Origin: Bacilli bacterium
GTDB taxonomy: Bacteria > Bacillota_I > Bacilli_A > RFN20 > CAG-826
DNA: 7,360 nucleotides
Assembly (NCBI GenBank): GCA_017617775.1
Contig: JAFZVO010000011.1
Span: forward strand, 1 to 7,360
Direction of reading: 5' to 3'
Part shown: in pieces, positions 1-4,561 of the stretch
Numbering within the stretch: position 1 is the first letter of the stretch
Layout of the letters: each line of letters begins with the position of its first letter
Notes under the pieces: generated by a model
What the model was told of the DNA's origin: nothing
Databases searched by the model: none
What the model saw: only the letters and a program-made list of their open reading frames with translations
Program-made: the position numbers and the translations under genes

Positions 1-1478
1 AAATCCTTCTTAAGAAGATTGAAGGTAGTGATTCTCTTTCTGGAGAAGATATGTTCCTTCTCTATGATACTTTTGGATTCCCAAAAGAATTAACGATGGA
101 AATCTGTGATGAACATAAAGTTTCCTATGACCTTGGTAGATTCAACGAACTGATGAAAGAGCAACGCGAGAGAGCGAGAAATGCCCGTGGCGATCAGCAA
201 TCGATGAATAAACAGTCCAAAGATTTGATGGCTTTTGTCACACCTAGTAAGTTTGATTATGAAGAAGAGGATATCGAGGCGAAAGTCATCGGCTTATTCG
301 TGAATGGTGAGAAAGTTGATTCCATCAATGAATCAGGTGAAATCGTCTTAGATAGAACTAATTTCTATGCTGAATCCGGCGGACAAGTCGCTGATACAGG
401 CGTGATGGAAAACGAGACAACTTCTCTACAGGTCGTCAATGTTTTAAAAGCTCCAAATAAACAACCATTACATTTCATTAATGTAAATTATGGTGAAGTT
501 CGTTTAGGCGACACCTTCACATTAAAGATTGATCAAAAACGTCGTGAACTGATCATGAGAAACCATTCAAGCGTCCACCTTTTACAAGCCGCGTTGATGC
601 AAGTATTAGGAGATCAAGTCGCTCAACATGGTAGCTATGTCTCCGATGAATACTCTCACTTTGACTTCAACCATAATGAGAAAGTGAAAGAAGAACAACT
701 TTTAGAAGTGGAAAGACTCGTCAACCAATATATCTCTGATGGTATTGAAGAGAAGACATTAGTCTTACCAATTGAAGAAGCGAAGAAACTCGGCGCGAAA
801 GCCTTGTTCAACGATAAATACGGTGATGTTGTTAGAGTTGTCACCTTTGGTGAAGTCTCTAAGGAGTTCTGTGGTGGTACGCATGTCACTAATTCACGCG
901 ACATCGGATTATTCGTCATCGAGTCTGAAGAATCTGTCGCGAGTGGTATTCGTCGTATCACGGCGAGAACATCTATCAAAGCATATGAACTCCTCAAGAA
1001 GAGAGAAGCGCAGCTCAATTATGCACGTGACCTTTTAGGAGCGACTTCCATCTTTGAAGTGAACCCAAGACTCAAAGCCTTACAGAATGAGAAGAACGCT
1101 TTAAAGAAAGAATTAGAAACAGCGAAAGATAAACTCGCGAATGCTTCGGCCAATAAACTCAATGAAGCTTTTGAAGAAAAAGACGGTGTCTATGTTTTAG
1201 CCGAATATATTAAAGGTGCTTCTCGTGAAGCCCTCGTTTCGATGGCGGATAAACTCAAAACATTGCATCAAGATTATCTCATCGTCCTCATCGGTGAAGT
1301 TAACCTTCCTATCCTCGCGATGGTCGGCGGAAAAGGCAAGGATAAATATCACGCTGGTAAACTCGTTAAAGAGATTGCTGGTGTTCTCGGTGGCTCTGGC
1401 GGCGGAAGAGATGAATTCGCCAATGGTGCAGGACGCGATCCAAGCAAGATTGATGAAGCTTTAAAGGTTGTGAAATAA
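1..1478 (+). CDS. alaS: alanine--tRNA ligase, 3' part (5' truncated by window edge)
   Basis: Alanyl-tRNA synthetase charges tRNA-Ala in the cytoplasm and hydrolyses mischarged Ser/Gly-tRNA-Ala. The reading frame is open from the first complete codon at position 3, so the ATG at 51 is internal. The 491 codons seen are a little over half of the usual ~870–880 residues; the catalytic N-terminal half lies upstream. The segment around 30–110 (SGEDMFLLYDTFGFPKEL) matches the family's conserved end of the tRNA-recognition region. The editing domain has the zinc motif HSSVH (His codons at 564 and 576; the common form is HTATH) and CGGTH (Cys at 870, His at 882). After a coiled-coil-like charged stretch (about 1060–1150), the C-Ala/DHHA1 domain ends with a glycine-rich GGSGGGRDEF…GAG segment near 1390–1435. 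The gene ends with TAA one base before ruvX, so the two are surely co-transcribed. Identification is firm; all catalytic residues of the aminoacylation site are outside the window. Confidence 0.97.
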   Translation, partial: ILLKKIEGSDSLSGEDMFLLYDTFGFPKELTMEICDEHKVSYDLGRFNELMKEQRERARNARGDQQSMNKQSKDLMAFVTPSKFDYEEEDIEAKVIGLFVNGEKVDSINESGEIVLDRTNFYAESGGQVADTGVMENETTSLQVVNVLKAPNKQPLHFINVNYGEVRLGDTFTLKIDQKRRELIMRNHSSVHLLQAALMQVLGDQVAQHGSYVSDEYSHFDFNHNEKVKEEQLLEVERLVNQYISDGIEEKTLVLPIEEAKKLGAKALFNDKYGDVVRVVTFGEVSKEFCGGTHVTNSRDIGLFVIESEESVASGIRRITARTSIKAYELLKKREAQLNYARDLLGATSIFEVNPRLKALQNEKNALKKELETAKDKLANASANKLNEAFEEKDGVYVLAEYIKGASREALVSMADKLKTLHQDYLIVLIGEVNLPILAMVGGKGKDKYHAGKLVKEIAGVLGGSGGGRDEFANGAGRDPSKIDEALKVVK

Positions 1479-1479
1479 G

Positions 1480-1905
1480 ATGGAAAAAGCAATCGGATTA
1501 GATTTAGGAAAAAAGACTTTAGGGATTGCAACGAGCGATTCTTTAGGGTTTTGTCATGCTTTAGAGACATTTCGCTTTCCTTCTTTCCAATTTGAATTAG
1601 CGGTGAAACGCGTCAAAGAAGTATCCACTGAAAAAGGCATTAAAGCGATTGCCTTAGGCTATCCATTACACCTATCTGGACAACCTTCAGAGATGAGTGA
1701 AAATGTCCTCAAGTTTAAAGAAATGCTCTTAGCTGATAACCCGGATTATGTCATCGAACTAGTTGATGAAAGATTAACCTCTGTTCAGGCTAATAACACA
1801 TTGTCATTTCTCGATGTCAGCCATCAGAAAAGAAAAGATACAGTCGACTCTTTAGCGGCTCAAGAAATCCTCGAATCATATATTCGTAGTCAGCAATATA
1901 AATAA
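1480..1905 (+). CDS. ruvX: RuvX/YqgF-family Holliday junction resolvase-like protein
   Basis: A 141-residue cytoplasmic RNase H-fold protein of the RuvX/YqgF (B. subtilis YrrK) family, proposed as a Holliday junction resolvase and also linked to 16S rRNA 5'-end maturation. Family hallmarks are all present: the N-terminal GLDLGKKTLGIATSD strand-loop with the acidic residue D8, a strand ending in ALGYPL (57–63) followed by the SGQPSEMS helix start, VDERLTS (95–101, E97), and the C-terminal KDTVDSLAAQEILESY (119–134, D120/D123). Length is normal (about 135–150). The ATG is one base after the alaS stop; a weak AAAGGTTG lies 9 bases upstream inside alaS, so translation is probably coupled. In Bacillus the small gene yrzL/ireB sits between alaS and ruvX, and it is absent here. 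The identification is firm; the exact in vivo substrate is unsettled for the family. Confidence 0.95.
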   Translation: MEKAIGLDLGKKTLGIATSDSLGFCHALETFRFPSFQFELAVKRVKEVSTEKGIKAIALGYPLHLSGQPSEMSENVLKFKEMLLADNPDYVIELVDERLTSVQANNTLSFLDVSHQKRKDTVDSLAAQEILESYIRSQQYK

Positions 1906-1916
1906 AGGAGAATTTT

Positions 1917-2192
1917 ATGAAAGAAATCAAAGATAATCAAATCGTCATCACCGATGATGATGGTAAAGAAATGGTGATGGAAATCTTATTCACCTATGAG
2001 AATGAAGAGAGAAATAAAAAATACGTTTTCTTCTATGACCCTGAGGATGAAGATAACGTTTTAGCGATGTCTTATGATGAAGAGACTGGTGAATTATATG
2101 AGATTGAAGATGACGAAGAATATGAAGAAGTCGAAGAAGTCTTCAATGCTTATAACGAAGATCCAGAGATTCAAGAATTGAAGAACAACTAA
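1917..2192 (+). CDS. DUF1292 (YrzB-like) small acidic protein
   Basis: A 91-residue, strongly acidic protein (runs such as EIEDDEEYEEVEEVF) with no membrane segment or signal peptide. The pattern ITDDDGKEMVMEILFTYENEERNKKYVFFYDP… followed by an acidic region and a C-terminal F-N-x-Y/E-D stretch is that of the DUF1292/YrzB family, which follows ruvX in Bacilli. The biochemical role is not known. Start choice is strong: AAAGGAG at 1904–1910 overlaps the ruvX stop and is spaced 6 bases from the ATG. It is the last gene of the alaS–ruvX unit. Its TAA (2190–2192) overlaps the TAG of the opposing chromate-transporter gene (2189–2191 on the other strand), so there is no intergenic space at all. In Bacillus the next gene would be mltG; here it is not. 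Confidence 0.88.
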   Translation: MKEIKDNQIVITDDDGKEMVMEILFTYENEERNKKYVFFYDPEDEDNVLAMSYDEETGELYEIEDDEEYEEVEEVFNAYNEDPEIQELKNN

Positions 2193-2761
2193 TAGAACAA
2201 AATCAAACCAAATAAAGCGGAGACCAAAATGAGTAAAATCGGGTTCACGCTTTTTTTGTAGACTTTCTTATATAGAATCATGCTTCCACCTAATAGTAGG
2301 AAGAGAGCGAATGCTTTTTTATCAAAGAGGAATTCACTATAAAGTGAACTACCTCCAAAAAACATCAATTTGATGAAGAGAATAATAGTGGTTGAGAGGA
2401 TTAAAGAGATCGCGATAGGGATGATGCCTTTAAGTCCACCTTGAACATATTTATTCTTCAGGAAGCGATTGATGATCATCGCGACGAGAATGATGATGAT
2501 CAGGCTTGGGAGGATGACGCCGAGAGTGGAGCAGAGGGCACCGAAAGGACCAGCGACCGTACTGCCAATGAATGTTGAGATGTTAATCGCGAATGGACCA
2601 GGCGTAGACTCACTGATGGCGATGAAGTTAGTCAAAGTATCTTCTGATATCCACCCTTTATCAATCACCATGTTCTGGATCAAAGGAATCATCGCATAAC
2701 CGCCACCAAAGGTGAATAAACCGATGAGGAAGAAAGTATAGAATAATTCAAAGAATATCAT
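2189..2761 (-). CDS. chrA: CHR-family (chromate transporter) short subunit, distal gene of pair
   Basis: A 190-residue integral membrane protein of the CHR family (Pfam Chromate_transp). Single-domain members of this size usually work as pairs; some export chromate, and the natural substrate of many is unknown. Signature motifs are clear: IGLFTFGGGYAMIPLIQ (residues 13–29) and ESTPGPFAINISTFIG (51–66). Hydrophobic segments follow at about 71–97, 112–131, 151–165 and 173–190. It overlaps the upstream chr gene by ATGA (2758–2761) and has its own GGAG ribosome site just before the ATG, so the two are translated together. It shares an identical 17-residue block with its partner, indicating an old tandem duplication. 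Its TAG overlaps the stop codon of the convergent DUF1292 gene. Chromate specificity is inferred from family only. Confidence 0.92.
   Translation of the reverse strand: MIFFELFYTFFLIGLFTFGGGYAMIPLIQNMVIDKGWISEDTLTNFIAISESTPGPFAINISTFIGSTVAGPFGALCSTLGVILPSLIIIILVAMIINRFLKNKYVQGGLKGIIPIAISLILSTTIILFIKLMFFGGSSLYSEFLFDKKAFALFLLLGGSMILYKKVYKKSVNPILLILVSALFGLILFY
2214..2257 (+). terminator. candidate intrinsic terminator of the alaS–ruvX–DUF1292 unit
   Basis: AAAGCG at 2214–2219 pairs with CGCTTT at 2248–2253. After a small 2x2 internal loop the stem continues with GACC (2222–2225) against GGTT (2242–2245), including one G-T wobble. A run of seven T follows immediately (2251–2257, partly shared with the stem). 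The hairpin starts about 20 bases after the DUF1292 stop, the right place and orientation to end that transcript. It lies wholly inside the 3' coding end of the opposing chr gene (Lys/Ser/Val/Asn/Pro codons), so the sequence serves two purposes. The long loop (16 bases) and the internal mismatch make it a moderate-strength call. Confidence 0.42.
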
Positions 2762-3366
2762 TCTTTCTCTCCTTTCACCTTAACGGATACCACACCTACA
2801 AGCGCGCCTATAAGGATAAGGCCGATGCTGATGAAGGGAATGCTGATTTGAAGTAAAGATAATGTTGTCATCGTGATTAATCCGAGGAGGAAGACGATGA
2901 GAGATATCTTCGTCTTATCAATATTTTTGCTGAGCTTAATCACAGCGTTTAATAAAAGCAAGATCACACCAACCTTTATCCCTTTGAACATCGCATCAAC
3001 GACATGCCATGACATGAAGGTCTCATAGATGAGAGATATTAAATAGATGATGACAAAACTAGGAATCGCTAATCCGAGAGTCGCGCATATCGCTCCCCAG
3101 ACACCCGCTTGTTTATATCCGACATATGTCGCCGTGTTCACCGCGACAGGACCAGGTGTTGATTCGGCGATACCGATGATTTCTAACATCTCGGTATTGG
3201 TGACCCAGCCTTTCTTCTCAACGGCTTCTTTTTGAATGAGAGGGATCATCGCGTATCCGCCTCCAAAAGTAAAAAGACCAATCTTCATAAAGGTGAGCAT
3301 CAATAATAAACAGGTTTTCACTTTATTCATCGTAGTTATTTTACAAAATAATATGTATTTTGTCAT
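2758..3366 (-). CDS. chrA: CHR-family (chromate transporter) short subunit, proximal gene of pair
   Basis: A 202-residue membrane protein, first gene of the chr pair, related to the next one. Motifs: KIGLFTFGGGYAMIPLIQ (28–45) and ESTPGPVAVNTATYVG (68–83). Hydrophobic segments are at about 88–115, 127–145, 155–171 and 175–197, with a basic tail. Two-gene CHR transporters of this kind (compare ywrA/ywrB in B. subtilis) are thought to act as a heterodimer in anti-parallel orientation. The start is uncertain: the ATG at 3366 has only a weak GTGAG upstream, while the ATG at 3330 (residue 13) would give the more usual short N-terminus but has no ribosome site. The gene is divergent from greA and shares a short control region with it. 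There is no adjacent regulator gene or chromate reductase that would prove a chromate role. Confidence 0.92.
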   Translation of the reverse strand: MTKYILFCKITTMNKVKTCLLLMLTFMKIGLFTFGGGYAMIPLIQKEAVEKKGWVTNTEMLEIIGIAESTPGPVAVNTATYVGYKQAGVWGAICATLGLAIPSFVIIYLISLIYETFMSWHVVDAMFKGIKVGVILLLLNAVIKLSKNIDKTKISLIVFLLGLITMTTLSLLQISIPFISIGLILIGALVGVVSVKVKGEKE

Positions 3367-3408
3367 AGATATCTCACTTTTCAGTAAAAAATGAAGAAAC
3401 TATTAGGT

Positions 3409-3424
3409 AATATCAAATGATATT
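3409..3424. repeat. 16-bp inverted repeat, candidate operator between chr pair and greA
   Basis: AATATCA (3409–3415), a 2-base AA centre, then TGATATT (3418–3424) form a perfect 7-bp inverted repeat. It sits directly upstream of the greA -10 and overlaps one candidate -10 of the divergent chr promoter, the usual place for a repressor site. No regulator gene is next to it, and A+T-rich DNA gives short palindromes by chance, so the operator role is inference. Confidence 0.4.
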
Positions 3425-3432
3425 GTTATAAT
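3424..3432 (+). promoter_or_regulatory. extended -10 promoter of greA
   Basis: TGT followed by a perfect TATAAT (3427–3432) forms a TGnTATAAT extended -10 element, 26 bases before the greA ATG. A good -35 is missing (TTAGGT at 3403–3408 is poor), which fits an extended -10 promoter. Transcription would start near 3439, giving a leader of about 20 bases that begins just before the ribosome binding site. Confidence 0.7.
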
Positions 3433-3445
3433 ACAAGTTGCAAAA

Positions 3446-3452
3446 AGAGGTG
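3446..3452 (+). promoter_or_regulatory. ribosome binding site that sets the greA start
   Basis: AGAGGTG lies 6 bases before the ATG at 3459. It supports this ATG over the in-frame TTG at 3438, which would lie at the predicted transcription start and have no ribosome site. Confidence 0.75.
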
Positions 3453-3458
3453 TTTACC

Positions 3459-3929
3459 ATGTCAGATAAAACTAAATTAACAAAAGAAGGATATAAAAAA
3501 CTCGAAGAAGAACTTCGTCATTTAATCGATGTTGATCGTGAAGAAGTCAAAGCTCAACTTAAAGAAGCGCGCGCTCAAGGTGACTTAAGCGAAAACGCTG
3601 ACTACGATGCTGCTAGAGCCAGACAAGCGGAAGTTGAAGGACGCATCACTGAGATCGAAAATATCTTAGCAAACTCCGAACTCATCGTTGAGAAAAAAGG
3701 CGATTCTAAGAAGATTGGTTTAGGCTCCACAGTGGAAGTCGAATATCTTGAAATCGGTAGAAAAGGAACATACACAATTGTCGGTTCCGTTGAATCTGAT
3801 CCATTCCAAGGCAAGATTTCTAATGACTCTCCCCTCGGTGCGGCCTTAATTGGTAAAAAAGAAGGTGACATCATAGATGTCAAAGGCAAGAAGCCATACC
3901 AAGTTAAGATTGTAAAATTACAAAAATAA
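3459..3929 (+). CDS. greA: transcription elongation factor GreA
   Basis: GreA binds in the secondary channel of RNA polymerase and stimulates cleavage of backtracked RNA, rescuing stalled elongation complexes. The 156-residue product has the standard length. Residues 1–75 form the N-terminal antiparallel coiled coil with the signature ARAQGDLSENADYDAAR. D42 and E45 at its tip correspond to the acidic pair that coordinates the second catalytic metal. Residues about 80–156 form the FKBP-like C-terminal domain that docks on polymerase, including DSPLGAALIGKKEGD, a well-conserved GreA segment. The ATG at 3459 is chosen because it follows a good ribosome site and gives the usual MSDKxxLTxEGYxKL start. 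It has its own extended -10 promoter and is followed by a terminator-like hairpin shared with the start of comEA. Confidence 0.98.
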   Translation: MSDKTKLTKEGYKKLEEELRHLIDVDREEVKAQLKEARAQGDLSENADYDAARARQAEVEGRITEIENILANSELIVEKKGDSKKIGLGSTVEVEYLEIGRKGTYTIVGSVESDPFQGKISNDSPLGAALIGKKEGDIIDVKGKKPYQVKIVKLQK

Positions 3930-3959
3930 TAAAAAAAACGTAAAAATTTTCGATTTTTG

Positions 3960-3986
3960 CCCTCTTTATATATAGGAGGGTTTTTT
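3960..3986 (+). terminator. terminator-like hairpin between greA and comEA, overlapping the comEA ribosome site
   Basis: CCCTC (3960–3964) pairs with GAGGG (3976–3980), extended inward by a T-G wobble (3965/3975) and a T-A pair (3966/3974), with a 7-base TATATAT-type loop. TTTTTT (3981–3986) follows directly. This is a compact intrinsic terminator form, located 31 bases after the greA stop. Its T-run ends two bases before the comEA ATG, and its 3' arm is the AGGAGGG ribosome site of comEA, so it would both cut greA readthrough and hide that site. A weaker A+T-only hairpin (AAAAAT 3942–3947 with ATTTTT 3953–3958) lies just upstream. Confidence 0.6.
3974..3980 (+). promoter_or_regulatory. ribosome binding site of comEA, buried in a hairpin
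   Basis: AGGAGGG is a near-perfect Shine-Dalgarno sequence 8 bases before the comEA ATG. All seven bases are paired in the predicted stem of the greA/comEA hairpin. No convincing separate promoter for comEA is visible in 3930–3988; the TATATA in the loop has no -35 at a proper distance. Confidence 0.75.
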
Positions 3987-3988
3987 AT

Positions 3989-4561
3989 ATGGTAAAAATC
4001 ATCATTGGTGTAATCGTGGTGGCAATCGTCGCGATTACAGTCTTCATGGTCCTCGATCCAAACATCAATTTGGTGAGGACTACTGATACGTCAAATACCA
4101 CTAGTTTAGACATCATGAATGAAGCGAGCAATTCATTATCAACGGCCAACTATGTGGTAAGCATTGAAGGAGAAGTGAGCAAAGAAGGAGCGTATGGTTT
4201 CTCTTCACTTCCAACAATGGGAGAGCTCATCGAAGCCGCGGGTGGCGTGACTACATCTGCTGATTCACGTTGCTATTTTGAGAATGCTGAACTTGAGAAT
4301 GGGAAGACATATTACATCTCTTCAAAATATGAATCAGGGAATATCTGTTCTCTCGTCGAACTCAAAAAAGTGAACATCAATACAGAAAATGCGGACACTT
4401 TGTTAACGGTCAGTGGTTTTACGACAAGTGTCGCCAATAGCATCGTCTCCCACCGCGCGGAGAAGGGTCAATTTAATACAATTGAAGATTTACTCGATGT
4501 GTATGGCATTGGCAATGCGACATATCGTAAAGTCCGCAGCTATGTGATTCTTCACGAGTGA
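3989..4561 (+). CDS. comEA: ComEA: membrane-anchored competence DNA receptor
   Basis: ComEA binds incoming double-stranded DNA at the outer face of the membrane and hands it to the ComEC channel. The 190-residue product (B. subtilis ComEA is about 205) has one N-terminal membrane anchor (residues 3–22, no signal-peptidase site evident), a polar Ser/Thr/Asn-rich linker (30–53), an SLBB-type domain (54–125: VVSIEGEVSKEGAYGF…LIEAAGGVT…), and a helix-hairpin-helix DNA-binding domain (128–188: VNINTENADTLLTVSGF…QFNTIEDLLDVYGIGNATYRKVRSYV). Two cysteines, C95 and C120, lie in the extracellular SLBB part. The start follows AGGAGGG with good spacing; the ribosome site lies in a hairpin. Its TGA overlaps the comEC GTG by four bases. 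The comEB gene that often follows comEA is not present. Confidence 0.95.
   Translation: MVKIIIGVIVVAIVAITVFMVLDPNINLVRTTDTSNTTSLDIMNEASNSLSTANYVVSIEGEVSKEGAYGFSSLPTMGELIEAAGGVTTSADSRCYFENAELENGKTYYISSKYESGNICSLVELKKVNINTENADTLLTVSGFTTSVANSIVSHRAEKGQFNTIEDLLDVYGIGNATYRKVRSYVILHE

Larger units (their letters stand above)
3407..3456 (-). promoter_or_regulatory. candidate promoter region for the chr pair
   Basis: Two partly overlapping sigma-A-like options read toward the chr genes. One has TAAACA (complement of 3451–3456), a 17-bp spacer and TATTAT (complement of 3428–3433, five of six matches to the -10 consensus). The other has TTGTAT (complement of 3431–3436), an 18-bp spacer and TATTAC (complement of 3407–3412). 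The first -10 lies on top of the greA -10 on the other strand, so the two directions may compete for polymerase. The region is A+T-rich and such matches arise by chance, so the existence of a promoter here is likely from gene layout but its exact position is not. Confidence 0.3.

Noticed and set aside
1476..1480. A possible frameshift or fusion between alaS and ruvX because of the 1-base gap
   Set aside because: Both proteins have normal ends and starts for their families, so they are separate, tightly spaced genes.
656..1570. Several open frames antisense to or overlapping alaS and the start of ruvX
   Set aside because: They lie wholly within strongly conserved alaS or ruvX coding sequence, have no ribosome sites and low-complexity Ser/Leu-rich products typical of shadow frames.
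2080..2150. Repetitive gaagaa/gatgaa tracts as a possible simple repeat or phase-variable tract
   Set aside because: The tracts are imperfect and are explained by the acidic Glu/Asp-rich DUF1292 protein. There is no uniform unit that would slip.
2469..3235. Two plus-strand open frames (2469–2699 and 3047–3235) encoding similar peptides containing ATGPGVDS/ANGPGVDS-like segments
   Set aside because: They are antisense images of the conserved ESTPGP region in the two related chr genes. Their resemblance comes from the chr duplication, and neither has a ribosome site.
3602..3889. Minus-strand open frame of 95 codons inside greA
   Set aside because: It is fully antisense to a well-conserved greA and has no family features or start signals.
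3967..3974. TATATA in the hairpin loop as a -10 box for comEA
   Set aside because: There is no acceptable -35 at 16–18 bases, and transcription would start within or after the ribosome site, leaving almost no leader.
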